A stretch of 64,000 bases of DNA from CAKKQX01 sp963734595 (GTDB taxonomy: Bacteria > Pseudomonadota > Gammaproteobacteria > Burkholderiales > SG8-41), in assembly GCA_963734595.1 (NCBI GenBank), contig CAVTHV010000026.1, forward strand, positions 310,001 to 374,000. Reading direction: 5' to 3'. Below the pieces are notes generated by a model. The model saw only the letters and a program-made list of their open reading frames with translations. It was not told where the DNA came from and searched no databases. How positions within the stretch are numbered: the first letter of the stretch is position 1; every line of letters starts with the position of its first letter. Both the position numbers and the translations under genes were made by a program. This document shows positions 37,469 to 46,952 of the stretch, piece by piece.

Positions 37469-37657
37469 GTCGGTCACCAGCTCCGCGTCACCGCCGCGAG
37501 CGCGCGGCCCCCGCCCGCGTCGAGACGCGAGGGGCACGCCTCCAGCGTGACGCGCGAACGCTACCGCAAGCGACGGCCGGTGTCCATGAACCGGCGTGCG
37601 CGTCGCCGCGCGCGAGGCCGCCGGCGCGGCGTAAGATCGGGGCGGAGGCTCCGCGAC

Positions 37658-38240
37658 ATGCCGCTCTCGCCGCAGGGGATGCTGGACGCGATCGCGCGCA
37701 ACCTGCCCGCGCGCACGGGGAAGACGCTCGCCCAGTGGGCGTCGCTCGTCAGGAAGTCCGGGCCGAAGGAGCGCAAGGAGCGCATCGCCTGGCTCCGCCG
37801 CGAGCACGCGCTCGGCGGCGCGACGGCCATGGTGATCGCGTACGCGGCCGAGGGCCGCAAGCCCATGGACGACTACTCCGACCAGGAAGGGCTCGTGAAC
37901 GCCCTCTACTCGGGGAAGAAGGAGGGGCTCCGCCCGGTCCACGAGGCCGCGCTCGCCGCCGCGCGCAAGCTGGGCCGGGACGTGGTGCCGAGCGCTCGCA
38001 AGACGTACATGAGCCTGTCCCGGTCGAAGCAGTTCGCGGTGATCCAGCCGACGACGATCGACCACGTCGACCTCGGACTCGTACTGCCCGGGGTCCGAGG
38101 CGAGGGCCGTCTCGAGGCGTGCACCACGGTCGGCAGCGGCCGCGTCACCCACCGCATCCGGCTGTCCACACCCAGGGACGTGGACCCGTTCGTGAAACGG
38201 TGGCTGAAGGCGGCATACGAACGAGCCTCGAGGCCGCGCC
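37658..38240 (+). CDS. DUF4287/DUF5655 domain protein; 3' end uncertain
   Basis: About 190 residues: an N-terminal DUF4287 segment (MPLSPQGMLDAIARNLPART, KTLAQWASLVRKSGPKERKE, WLRREHALGGATAMVIAYAA) and a DUF5655-type segment (LRPVHEAALAAARKLGRDVV, KTYMSLSRSKQFAVIQPTTI, HVDLGLVLPG) ending near WLKAAYERAS. Both domains are of unknown function. No stop codon follows in this frame: it stays open into the S9 peptidase gene. A shift by one base would stop at 38315 and by two at 38394, so a frame error near the end is probable. Confidence 0.65.
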
Positions 38241-38416
38241 ACTCGGGGAGGAGCAGCGCTCGGAGCGGTCTGCCCGGCGCGCCCCGTCGCTGGAACCGTC
38301 GTCACGCCCCAGTAACTCGTATCTGCGTAGCCGGAGTGATCCAACCTCGAGACGCCGCGCGGCCACGTCCCCCGCGACCGGCGCAATCCCTTGATTCCGC
38401 AGGAGGCAATCGACCC

Positions 38417-41176
38417 ATGAACCGATGGCTCCGCACCGGCGTGCCGGCGCTCCTGGCACTCGCCGTTCCGCTCGCAACCGCGGCCCAGACTTCCGCCCCG
38501 GCGCCGACGAAACCCGCGGCGCAGGCCGCGAAGCCGGCCGCCCCCGCGACGAAGCCCGCGGCCGGGCCGGCCGCCGCCCGGCCGCCGGTGCTCGACCGCG
38601 AGCTGTTCTTCGGAAACCCCGAGATCATGGCCGCGCAGCTCTCGCCGGACGGGCAGTACGTCGCGTTCCTCAAGCCGTGGAAGGACACGCGCAACATCTA
38701 CGTCAAGAAGACGGGCGAGCCGTTCGACAAGGCCCGCCTCCTCACGACGGAGGCGAAGCGGCCGATCCCCGGGTTCTTCTGGAGCCGCGACAGCCGGCTC
38801 ATCCTGTACGTGAAGGACACCGACGGGGACGAGAACTACAACGTCTGGGCCGTCGATCCCGCGGCGGCGAACGCCACCGGCCAGGAGGCCCCGGCGTCGC
38901 GCAATCTCACCGACGCGAAGGGCGCGCGTGCGTTCATCTACGCGGTGCCGAAGAAGTCGCCCGACACGATCTACGTCGGCCTCAACGACCGCGACGCCGC
39001 GTGGCACGACGTCTACCGCGTCTCGATCACGACCGGCAAGCGCGAGCTGTTGCGCAAGAACACCGACCGCATCGCGGGCTGGGTGTTCGACCTCGACGGT
39101 GAGCTGCGCCTCGCCGTGCGCACCACCGACAAGGGCGACACCGAGGTCCTGAAGGTCGCTCCCGACGGCTTCCAGGCCGTCTACACCTGCAACGTGTTCG
39201 AGACCTGCGGCCCCGAGCAGTTCCACAAAGATGGCCAGCGCGTCTACATGCAGACGAACAAGGGCGACGTCGACCTCATCCGCCTGGTGCTCTTCGACCC
39301 CGCGACGGGCAAGGAGGAGCTCGTCGAGTCGGACCCGCTGAAGCGGGTCGACTTCGGCGGCGCGATCTTCTCCGAGGCGACGGACGAGCTCGTCGGGACG
39401 ACGTACGAGGACGAGCGCGCGCGGTTCTACTTCCGCGACAAGGCGTGGGAGGCGGACTACCGGCTGCTCCAGTCGAAGTTCCCCGGCAAGGAGATCGGGT
39501 TCGGCTCCTCGACGGCCGACGACTCGAAGTGGCTGATCACCGCGGCGAGCGACACCGACCCCGGCGAGCGCTACATCTTCGACCGCAAGACGAAGGCGCT
39601 CGTGCTGCAGTACAAGGTGCGCGAGCGCATCCCCCGCCAGCACATGGCGGCGATGAAGGCGATCCGCTACCCGTCCTCGGACGGCCTCGAGATCCCCGCC
39701 TTCCTCACGCTGCCGAAGGGCGTCGCCGCGAAGGGCCTGCCGACGATCGTCGTGCCGCACGGCGGCCCGTGGGCACGCGACGGCTGGGGCTTCAACAACC
39801 TCGCCCAGTTCCTCGCCAACCGCGGCTACGCCGTCCTCCAGCCCAACTTCCGCGGCTCGACCGGCTACGGCAAGAAGTTCCTGAACGCCGGCAACAAGCA
39901 GTGGGGCGACAAGATGCAGGACGACGTCACGTGGGGCGTGAGGCACCTCGTGGCGCAGGGCATCGCCGACCCGAAGCGCGTCGGCATCATGGGCGGCTCG
40001 TACGGCGGCTACACGACGCTCGCCGGCGTCGCGTTCACGCCCGACCTCTATGCGGCGGCCGTCGACATCGTGGGCCCGTCGAACCTGATCACGCTCCTCG
40101 ACTCGATCCCGCCGTACTGGGAGGCCGGGCGCATCATCTTCTACGAGCGGATGGGCAACCCGAAGACGCCCGAGGGCAAGGTGCAGCTCGAGCGACAGTC
40201 GCCGCTCAACTCGGCGGCGAAGATCAGGACGCCGCTCCTCGTCGCGCAGGGCGCCAACGACCCGCGCGTCAAGAAGGCCGAGGCCGAGCAGATCGTGATC
40301 GCGCTGCGCGACCGCGGCTTCCCCGTCGAGTACATCCTCGCCCCCGACGAGGGGCACGGCTTCGCGCGCCCGGTCAACAGCATGGCCCTCTGGGCGGCGT
40401 CCGAGAAGTTCTTCGCGAAGCACCTCGGCGGCCAGTTCCAGGACGGCGGGACGCCGGAGGTCGTGAAGCGCCTCGCCGAGATCACGGTCGACCCGAAGAC
40501 CGTCGTGCTCAGCCGAAAGGCCGACGCGTCGGCCGCGAGCGTGCCCAAGGTCACCGGCACGCTGACCCCGGGAAGCTCGACCTACCAGGGAAAGATCGAG
40601 ATGGGCGGACAGACCATCCCGTTGTCCATCGCGCAGACCATCGAGGAGAGCGCAGGCCAATGGATCGTCTCGGCGACCTTCAAGATGCCGATGGGCGACC
40701 GGGTCGACGTCACGGTTCTCGACAAGGCGACCCTCGTCCCGCGCAAGCGTTCGGTCAAGCAGGGGCCCGCGGTGGTCGAGCTCGCCTTCGAGGGTGGCAA
40801 GGCCACGGGCACGATGGCCATGGGAGGCGACCCCAAACCGGTGTCCGTGGACCTCGGCGGCGAGCTCTTCGCGGACGGCGTCGGGGGGCCCGAGGCCATT
40901 GGCGCGCTGCCGCTCGCCGAGGGCTTCTCCACGACGTTCCGCAACTTCGACGTGCTCCAGCAGAAGGTCCTGATGAAGCAGGCAAAGGTGGCGGGCGCCG
41001 AGGACGTGACCGTGCCCGCCGGGACCTTCAAGGCGTGGAAGGTGATGATCAGCTCCGTCGACGGCGAGCCCGGTGACTCCATCGTCTGGATCGCGCAGGA
41101 CAGCCGCAACGTCGTGAAGACGGTCACCACGGTGCCCCAGATGGGCGGTGCCATCGTCACGACCGAGCGGCAGTAA
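38417..41176 (+). CDS. Secreted S9 family peptidase (prolyl oligopeptidase-like) with extra C-terminal domain
   Basis: 919 residues, intact: signal peptide MNRWLRTGVPALLALAVPLA, an Ala/Pro-rich linker, a seven-bladed propeller (LSPDGQYVAFLKPWKDTRNI, FFWSRDSRLILYVKDTDGDE) and the alpha/beta-hydrolase domain with the catalytic triad Ser528 (MGGSYGGYTT), Asp615 (GANDPRV) and His647 (DEGHGF). Residues after about 690 form an added domain of about 220 residues (TYQGKIEMGGQTIPLSIAQT, VPRKRSVKQGPAVVELAFEG, VTVPAGTFKAWKVMISS) resembling periplasmic DUF3108-like beta domains and absent from ordinary S9 enzymes. It is probably a secreted di- or oligopeptide hydrolase. Confidence 0.85.
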   Translation: MNRWLRTGVPALLALAVPLATAAQTSAPAPTKPAAQAAKPAAPATKPAAGPAAARPPVLDRELFFGNPEIMAAQLSPDGQYVAFLKPWKDTRNIYVKKTGEPFDKARLLTTEAKRPIPGFFWSRDSRLILYVKDTDGDENYNVWAVDPAAANATGQEAPASRNLTDAKGARAFIYAVPKKSPDTIYVGLNDRDAAWHDVYRVSITTGKRELLRKNTDRIAGWVFDLDGELRLAVRTTDKGDTEVLKVAPDGFQAVYTCNVFETCGPEQFHKDGQRVYMQTNKGDVDLIRLVLFDPATGKEELVESDPLKRVDFGGAIFSEATDELVGTTYEDERARFYFRDKAWEADYRLLQSKFPGKEIGFGSSTADDSKWLITAASDTDPGERYIFDRKTKALVLQYKVRERIPRQHMAAMKAIRYPSSDGLEIPAFLTLPKGVAAKGLPTIVVPHGGPWARDGWGFNNLAQFLANRGYAVLQPNFRGSTGYGKKFLNAGNKQWGDKMQDDVTWGVRHLVAQGIADPKRVGIMGGSYGGYTTLAGVAFTPDLYAAAVDIVGPSNLITLLDSIPPYWEAGRIIFYERMGNPKTPEGKVQLERQSPLNSAAKIRTPLLVAQGANDPRVKKAEAEQIVIALRDRGFPVEYILAPDEGHGFARPVNSMALWAASEKFFAKHLGGQFQDGGTPEVVKRLAEITVDPKTVVLSRKADASAASVPKVTGTLTPGSSTYQGKIEMGGQTIPLSIAQTIEESAGQWIVSATFKMPMGDRVDVTVLDKATLVPRKRSVKQGPAVVELAFEGGKATGTMAMGGDPKPVSVDLGGELFADGVGGPEAIGALPLAEGFSTTFRNFDVLQQKVLMKQAKVAGAEDVTVPAGTFKAWKVMISSVDGEPGDSIVWIAQDSRNVVKTVTTVPQMGGAIVTTERQ

Positions 41177-41301
41177 GCCGACCGCCGCGCCACCGCGAGC
41201 GGCGCCACACGACGGGCCCGTGCCGGTACACGCCGACACGGGCCCGCTTTCACGTCTAGTCCTCCTCGATGACGTGCTTCTCCTCGTCCGTTTGTCAATG
41301 C

Positions 41302-43044
41302 CTATCGCAGGGGAAACTCGCGGCCCGGGAACAGCTCCTCGGGGTCGACCTTGCGGGAGAGGCGTGTCAGCACCGGCTTCATCAGCTCGAGCCGGTCGTA
41401 GCGGACACCGAGCTCGCTCAGGCGCTCGCCGAGGCGGCCCGCCGAGGTGCGGTTCACGGCGATGAAGGCGGCCTCGGGCGCCTTCTCGACCCGCTCGCGG
41501 TAGGAGAAGAAGTACTCGGTGGTGATCGGCCCCAGCTTGGCCGTGCAGACGATCCTCTCGCTCGAGAGGAAGTTCACGCGCGTGGCGAGGAAGAAGTCGG
41601 TGTAGCAGTAGCGCACACCCTCTCTCTCCATGTCGGAGACGAACTGCCGCCACCGCGCGTCGGCCCGGAGCGTGCCCGGCACCTGCGCGAGCGACGCGAG
41701 GGCACCGGTGGCGACGAGGAGGAAGAGGACCGCCCCCGCCCACCGTCCGTGCGAGCCGAGCGCATCGGCCAGCATCACCGGCACCACGCACATCAGGAAC
41801 AGGATGTACCGCGGGTTGCCGGGCACGTGGGCGAGCGCGACGAGAGCGACGGCGACGTTCGCCGCCGCGAACAGGAGCATCAGGAAGAGCGGCCACGACC
41901 GCTCGCCCCACGCGCGGCGTGCCGTCCGCCCCGCCGCGCCGAGCGCGGCCACGACGCCGACCCACGCGATCGCGCGCAGCACCGTGTCGACGAGCGTGCC
42001 GTAGCCGGTGTCGTAGCCCATCAGCACCGGCCAGTGGTCTGTGACCATGAGCCACAGCTTCTCGCCGAGGCCGGACGTGACCGCCGCGAGGCCGGCCTCC
42101 GCCGTGTCGGTTCGCGCCTGGCCCGGAATCAGGTAGTGGAACGACTCCCAGTCGTTCACCGCGTTCCACAGCCAGCCGGGCACGTAGCCGATGGCCCAGC
42201 CGGCGGCGAGAGCGGCGAGCGACCGCACGGTGCCGAGCCGGCCGACCAGCACGAAGAAGACCGCAATCGCCGCGAGCGGGATGATCGCCAGGATGTGGCA
42301 CCAGAAGCCGAGGCCGAGCAACAGGCCCGCCGCGAAAGCGAGGCGCGGGCGCGCCGCGGGCTCCCCCACCCAGCGGCCCGCGAGCCACAGGGCCCACGCC
42401 GAGAGCGCCAGCACCTCGACGTAGTTGCCGTCGTTGCTCAGGCTGTAGCGCGTCACGAACGCGGGGCTGAAGGCGGCGTACAGGCCCGCGAGGACGGCCG
42501 TACGGGGCGGCGCGACGAGCCGGGCAAGGCGGTAGAGGCCGGCGACGTAGGCGAGGTAGAAGAGGACCGACACGAGCGCGAACGAGACGGCCGGGTCGAG
42601 GACGAGGGCGAGCGGCGCCGCCAGGTGCGACTTCAGGCTGCCGCTGTAGGGCACCTGGGGGACGAACACGAGGCGCTCGATGCCGTCGCGCGCGTGCAGC
42701 GCGACGATCCCGGAGAGAGCGCCGTCGGCGGTGACGGCGACGCCCGCGCCCCCGAGGACGATCGGGAGCCGGAAGAAGAAGGCGAGCGCGACGAGGAAGA
42801 GGAGCGCGCGCCCCTCGCCGGCGCCGAGCGGCTCCCCCCGCAGCGTCGGCCAGCGGCCGAGCACCCAGACGGCCGCGGCGGCGGCGACGGGCAGCAGCCA
42901 CGCCAGGCGCGGCGTCGCGGCGAGCGCGGCCGGCCGCCACGCGGCCCCCGCGTCGAACCAGGCCACGCAGAAGACGACCCACGCCGCCGCGGCCGCGGCG
43001 CCCGCGGCGGTGAAACGGTCGGGGGCGAGGGGCGCGCGGGCCAT
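41302..43044 (-). CDS. Polytopic membrane protein, GT-C/ArnT-like glycosyltransferase candidate
   Basis: 580 residues with about a dozen hydrophobic helices and a C-terminal soluble domain (MEREGVRYCYTDFFLATRVN, GRLGERLSELGVRYDRLELM). The first loop (PIVLGGAGVAVTADGALSGI, VPQVPYSGSLKSH) carries acidic residues where GT-C enzymes have a catalytic Asp, but no decisive motif is seen. Likely a lipid-linked-sugar glycosyltransferase family 39/83-type protein. It is divergent from purD, 83 bases apart. Confidence 0.6.
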   Translation of the reverse strand: MARAPLAPDRFTAAGAAAAAAWVVFCVAWFDAGAAWRPAALAATPRLAWLLPVAAAAAVWVLGRWPTLRGEPLGAGEGRALLFLVALAFFFRLPIVLGGAGVAVTADGALSGIVALHARDGIERLVFVPQVPYSGSLKSHLAAPLALVLDPAVSFALVSVLFYLAYVAGLYRLARLVAPPRTAVLAGLYAAFSPAFVTRYSLSNDGNYVEVLALSAWALWLAGRWVGEPAARPRLAFAAGLLLGLGFWCHILAIIPLAAIAVFFVLVGRLGTVRSLAALAAGWAIGYVPGWLWNAVNDWESFHYLIPGQARTDTAEAGLAAVTSGLGEKLWLMVTDHWPVLMGYDTGYGTLVDTVLRAIAWVGVVAALGAAGRTARRAWGERSWPLFLMLLFAAANVAVALVALAHVPGNPRYILFLMCVVPVMLADALGSHGRWAGAVLFLLVATGALASLAQVPGTLRADARWRQFVSDMEREGVRYCYTDFFLATRVNFLSSERIVCTAKLGPITTEYFFSYRERVEKAPEAAFIAVNRTSAGRLGERLSELGVRYDRLELMKPVLTRLSRKVDPEELFPGREFPLR

Positions 43045-43127
43045 CGCGCGAGTCTACCCGGACGGCCGTACCTGGTGGGCGCGCCGTTGTTGACAGGTGC
43101 GGGGCTGCGTGCAAACCTTCCCCGCTC

Positions 43128-44426
43128 ATGAAGATCCTGATCGTCGGGAACGGGGGACGCGAGCACGCGCTGGCGTGGAAGGTCCGCCAGAGCCCCCTCG
43201 TGACCGATGTCTACTGCGCGCCCGGCAACGCGGGGATCGCCGACATCGCCGACTGCGTGCCGATCGACGCGTCCAACATCGTGGAGGTCGCCGACTTCGC
43301 CCAGACGATAAGGGCCGACCTCACGGTGGTCGGCCCCGAGCTGCCCATGGTGCTCGGCATCGGCGACGAGTTCGTGCGGCGCGGGCTGCGTATCTTCTGC
43401 CCGACCCGGGGCGCCGCCGAGATCGAGGGCTCGAAGGCGTTCGCCCGCGAGTTCATGACCCGCCACGGCATCCCGTCGCCCCGCTACGAGATCCTCGGAT
43501 CGCTCGAGGAGGCGACGGCCTTCGTCAAGAAGGCGCCGTTCGGCTACCCGTTCGTCGTGAAGGCCGACGGCCTCGCCGCCGGCAAGGGCACGGGCGTGGT
43601 CGCCGACGCGGCCGAAGCCCAGGCGTTCGTCGACGGGATCATGGCCGACCGCAAGTTCGGCTCCGCCGGCGCGAAGATCGTGATGGAGGAGTTCCTCGAG
43701 GGCGAGGAGGTGTCGTTCCTCGTCTTCGCCGACGGCTCGCGGGCGCTGCCGATGGCGTCGGTGCAGGACCACAAGCGCGCGGGCGACGGCGACCGCGGGC
43801 CGAACACCGGCGGCATGGGCACCGTCTCGCCGACCACGAACATCAGCGTCGACGGGCACAAGCGGATCATGCAGGAGATCGTCCTGCCCACGATCGCCGG
43901 GCTCGCCGCGGAGGGCCGCCGCTTCCAGGGCGTGCTGTTCGCCGGCCTCATGATGACCGAGGCCGGCCCGAAGGTCCTCGAGTTCAACGCGCGGTTCGGC
44001 GACCCCGAGACGCAGGTCATCATGGCCCGCATGCGCTCGGACATCGTGCCGATCCTCGACCAGTGCGCGACCGGCCAGCTCGCGGTGACGCGCATCGACT
44101 GGGCGAAGGAGCCGGCGGCGTGCGTGGTGGTGGCGAGCAAGGGCTACCCGGACACGCCGGACACCGGCAAGACGATCACCGGCCTCGACGCGCTCAAGGA
44201 GTGGACCGACGTCGTCGTGTACCACGCGGCCACGAAGCGCGAGAACGGCGACGTGAAGACGGTGGGCGGGCGCGTCCTCGGCGTGACGGCGCTCGGCGCG
44301 AACCTCGAGGCGGCGATCGCGCGGGCCTACGAGGCGGTCGGCCGGATCCAGTTCGACGGCATGTGGTGCCGCCGCGACATCGGGCAGCGCGCCGTCGCCC
44401 GCCTGCACTCGCCGCGGCAGGCCTGA
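43128..44426 (+). CDS. purD: Phosphoribosylamine-glycine ligase
   Basis: 432 residues, intact: N-terminal MKILIVGNGGREHALAWKVR, VVGPELPMVLGIGDEFVRRG, ATP-grasp residues FVVKADGLAAGKGTGVV, DHKRAGDGDRGPNTGGMGTV, VLEFNARFGDPETQVIM. Length and motifs are those of PurD (GAR synthetase), which ligates glycine to phosphoribosylamine with ATP in purine synthesis. It is not in an operon with purF, which lies 13 kb away. Confidence 0.95.
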   Translation: MKILIVGNGGREHALAWKVRQSPLVTDVYCAPGNAGIADIADCVPIDASNIVEVADFAQTIRADLTVVGPELPMVLGIGDEFVRRGLRIFCPTRGAAEIEGSKAFAREFMTRHGIPSPRYEILGSLEEATAFVKKAPFGYPFVVKADGLAAGKGTGVVADAAEAQAFVDGIMADRKFGSAGAKIVMEEFLEGEEVSFLVFADGSRALPMASVQDHKRAGDGDRGPNTGGMGTVSPTTNISVDGHKRIMQEIVLPTIAGLAAEGRRFQGVLFAGLMMTEAGPKVLEFNARFGDPETQVIMARMRSDIVPILDQCATGQLAVTRIDWAKEPAACVVVASKGYPDTPDTGKTITGLDALKEWTDVVVYHAATKRENGDVKTVGGRVLGVTALGANLEAAIARAYEAVGRIQFDGMWCRRDIGQRAVARLHSPRQA

Positions 44427-44486
44427 CGGGCCGGCCCGTCCGCGAGCGGACCCGGAGCCCCAGGCGAGACGGCCGCGGCGCGCCGG

Positions 44487-45701
44487 CTAGCGCCCGACCG
44501 TGAGACCCGGCGGGGCGGTCTGCCAGCGCAGGACGTCCGTGGCCGCGCCGGGATTGAAGCCCGGCCGCGTCTCGAGCGGCAGGCCGTCGATGTCGACGAT
44601 CCCGGGCAGCAGCACCACCTCGACGACACGGCCGGGGCGCAGGAGGTCGCCGGGGTCGATCTGCAGCGTGCGCAGTCCCGCGTCGTAGTTGACGCGCACC
44701 GCGTCGAGCTCGCGGTCGCCCGGCTGCGGCCGGCCCGCGTAGCGCAGCAGCACGCGGTCCCTGAAGCTCGCCTCGTCCATGTCCTTGCTGAACTGGACCT
44801 GGAACACGGTGGACGGCGGCACCTCGCGCTCGCCGTCGACCGGCAGCGAGAAGACGACGACGGGCGGCCTCTTCGGCCGGGGCGGTGGCGGCGGCGGCGC
44901 GGCCGGTGCCGGCCCGGCCGCTGCTTCCGCCGCGGGAGCCTTCGTGATCGTGACGTCCGTCGCCTCGATCGTCACGACGCCCCTCTCGGTCGACACCCGG
45001 CCGGTGACCTGCAGCCACTTGCCGGTGTCGCGCTTCAGCTCGCGGTCGAACTCGAAGCCCGGGCCCTTCGACTTCTTGCCGGTGACCCACGCCGCGAACA
45101 GCTCGTCCTTGATCACCCAGTCGGCCGAGCGTCTCCGGCTGGCCGAGGGCAGGTCGCCGAACAGGTTGCCGCCGCGGAACTGCCCCTTGACCGTGACGAT
45201 CTTGCCATCGAGCTTCCCCGGCCGCGTGACGAGCTCCTCGAGCGTGACCTGCGCCGACGAGCGGCGCGGCGCTTTGTCGTCGGGCGGGCCGAGGTACCCC
45301 CAGATCTGGATGTAGACGATCTGCTGGCCGTTGCCGGTCCCCATGCCCACCGCGCCGGTGACCTCGACGTCCTTGCCGACCCACGTCCGGGCGAGCTGTT
45401 CCCAGTCGACCCCCGCCTCCGCCATCGGAGTGATGATGAGGCGGCTGCCGAAGGTGCCGCGCAGGCAGTAGGCGATCTGCAGCGAGCCGGGCACCATGTC
45501 GAGCTGCCCGCGCGTGCGCACCGCCTTGTCGACGTACGACTCGGGCATCGACAGGATCGTGTCGAGCGCGACCTCGACCGTCCGGCCGTACCGCATCTCG
45601 TAGTCGTTCATCTGCGCGGCGGCGGGACGGGCCGCGGCGAACGCGGCGAGCGCGGCGGCGACGGGGAGCGCGAGGGGCGAGAAACGGACGATGCGCACCA
45701 T
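44487..45701 (-). CDS. Secreted protein with Ig-like C-terminal domain, function unknown
   Basis: 404 residues: signal peptide MVRIVRFSPLALPVAAALAA, cleavage after AAAQ; two OB-fold-like segments (YVDKAVRTRGQLDMVPGSLQ; GKLDGKIVTVKGQFRGGNLF); an Ala/Pro-rich linker with a proline run; and a C-terminal Big_5-like Ig domain (PVDGEREVPPSTVFQVQFSK, LLRPGRVVEVVLLPGIVDID). No enzyme motif is visible. It may be a periplasmic or surface binding protein. ATG 45701 is preferred over an upstream in-frame ATG because it gives a clean signal peptide. Confidence 0.65.
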   Translation of the reverse strand: MVRIVRFSPLALPVAAALAAFAAARPAAAQMNDYEMRYGRTVEVALDTILSMPESYVDKAVRTRGQLDMVPGSLQIAYCLRGTFGSRLIITPMAEAGVDWEQLARTWVGKDVEVTGAVGMGTGNGQQIVYIQIWGYLGPPDDKAPRRSSAQVTLEELVTRPGKLDGKIVTVKGQFRGGNLFGDLPSASRRRSADWVIKDELFAAWVTGKKSKGPGFEFDRELKRDTGKWLQVTGRVSTERGVVTIEATDVTITKAPAAEAAAGPAPAAPPPPPPRPKRPPVVVFSLPVDGEREVPPSTVFQVQFSKDMDEASFRDRVLLRYAGRPQPGDRELDAVRVNYDAGLRTLQIDPGDLLRPGRVVEVVLLPGIVDIDGLPLETRPGFNPGAATDVLRWQTAPPGLTVGR

Positions 45702-45838
45702 GCTCCAGTATAGCCACGGCGCGCCGCCGGCGGACCCCGGGGTGACGGCCGCCACTTGACCCGCGTCCGGGGGGCGTGCTACGTTCTCCTGATTCCCGCA
45801 AGCGTCTTCGAGAGAGCAACTTGCGGGTGGAGCGGGAG

Positions 45839-46600
45839 ATGAGGCTCAGGGTTCTGGGCTGTTACGGCGGCAACGTGCCCGAGCACGGGATGACGTCGTT
45901 CCTGCTCAACGGGAGCGTCTGCCTCGACGCGGGCTGGGTCTCCGGCGCGCTCAGCCTGCGCGAGCAGGTCAAGGTGAAGGACGTCATCATCTCGCACTCG
46001 CACCTCGACCACACCTGCTCGCTGCCGTTCCTCATCGACAACAACTTCTCGGCCCCCGGCTTCACGCTGCGCATCTACGCGATCCCCGAGGTCATCGCGT
46101 CGATGAAGAACCACCTGTTCAACAACCACACGTGGCCGGACTTCACGTGCCTCCCGAACGACCTCACGCCGGTGCTGAAGCTCGTCGAGGTCCCCGAGGA
46201 GGTGCCGTTCCGCGTGAACGGGCTCTCGATACGGCCGGTGCGCGTCTCCCACATCGTGCCGACCACCGGCTTCATCGTCGAGGACAAGCATGGCGCCGTC
46301 GCCTACTCGAGCGACACCGCGCCGACCGACCGCTTCTGGGAGCTCGTCAACCGCACCCCGAAGCTCAAGGCGGTGATCACGGAGACGTCGTTCCCCAACG
46401 AGCTGCAGGACCTCGCGAACGTCTCCGGCCACCTCACGCCGCAGACGCTCGACATGGAGCTCGACAAGCTGAAGCAGGACGTGCCCGTCTACCTCTACGG
46501 GTGCAAGCCGCGCCACCTCGCCCTCATCCACAGGCAGGTCCGCGGGCTCAAGCGGCGGAAGCTGAGCTTCCTCGCGCAGGCGAAGACGTACCGCTTCTAG
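45839..46600 (+). CDS. MBL-fold hydrolase, class II 3',5'-cyclic-nucleotide phosphodiesterase-like
   Basis: 253 residues: MRLRVLGCYGGNVPEHGMTS, then the metallo-beta-lactamase metal motif HSHLDHTCSLPFLIDNNF, VRVSHIVPTTGFIVEDKHG, YSSDTAPTDRFWELVNRTP, ETSFPNELQDLANVSGHLTP. The HxHLDH motif, the later SSDT Asp and the SGHLT histidine are arranged as in class II cyclic-nucleotide phosphodiesterases. It probably hydrolyses cAMP or a related phosphodiester with two metal ions; the substrate is not proven. Confidence 0.75.
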   Translation: MRLRVLGCYGGNVPEHGMTSFLLNGSVCLDAGWVSGALSLREQVKVKDVIISHSHLDHTCSLPFLIDNNFSAPGFTLRIYAIPEVIASMKNHLFNNHTWPDFTCLPNDLTPVLKLVEVPEEVPFRVNGLSIRPVRVSHIVPTTGFIVEDKHGAVAYSSDTAPTDRFWELVNRTPKLKAVITETSFPNELQDLANVSGHLTPQTLDMELDKLKQDVPVYLYGCKPRHLALIHRQVRGLKRRKLSFLAQAKTYRF

Positions 46601-46651
46601 ACCGGATCATCTGCGAGGTTGTCGGGCCGTCAGGGGCAGATGATCCGGTCT
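46599..46651. terminator. Perfect 16-bp inverted repeat at the end of the MBL gene
   Basis: AGACCGGATCATCTGC (46599-46614) and its exact complement (46636-46651) around a 21-base loop. The first arm begins inside the stop codon. It may be a terminator or a mobile palindromic element. Confidence 0.65.
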
Positions 46652-46689
46652 CTGCCGCTCCGTTCCTTGGTCCCGTTGCTCGATATCGT

Positions 46690-46876
46690 TTCCGTGTTCC
46701 CTCGTGCTCCGTTTCAAAGCCGGTAGTCCGTTCCAGAACCGTTGTCCGTCCAGAGCCGGCAGTCCGTCCGGAGCCATCGAGGCCATCCTCGTCCACGCTG
46801 CGGGCCGGCCGGCTCCTGGGCCGACGGCCGGGACAACGGATCGAAGGCTCTGAAACGGACAGGAAGGGAACGGACA
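46690..46876. repeat. Long imperfect palindrome in the 46601-46952 gap
   Basis: Nested arms share one centre near 46,785. CCGTTGTCC (46739-46747) pairs with GGACAACGG (46831-46839), and about 30 bases at 46690-46721 pair imperfectly with 46846-46876. No gene is seen in this gap. Confidence 0.6.
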
Positions 46877-46903
46877 AAACGGAGAGAGAGGAACGACGGC
46901 GTT

Positions 46904-46950
46904 CCGAGCGATTCACGAGGACGGTGAGGGCGGCCTCGTGAATCGCTCGG
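46904..46950. terminator. Perfect 17-bp inverted repeat downstream of ftsX
   Basis: CCGAGCGATTCACGAGG (46904-46920), 13-base loop, exact complement (46934-46950). It ends two bases beyond the ftsX stop and is a likely terminator for it. Confidence 0.7.
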
Positions 46951-46952
46951 TG

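Noticed and set aside
41256..41301. A reading-frame tail ending DEEKHVIEED before a TAG on the minus strand
   Set aside because: A TGA lies in the same frame a few codons upstream, so no gene can be built around it; it may be a remnant or chance.
35582..43129. A single open frame of about 2,500 codons on the minus strand
   Set aside because: It is open only because of very high GC. It runs antisense through the DUF4287 and S9 peptidase genes, which have clear motifs on the plus strand. Only its last 628 codons (the ApnL-like gene) are real.
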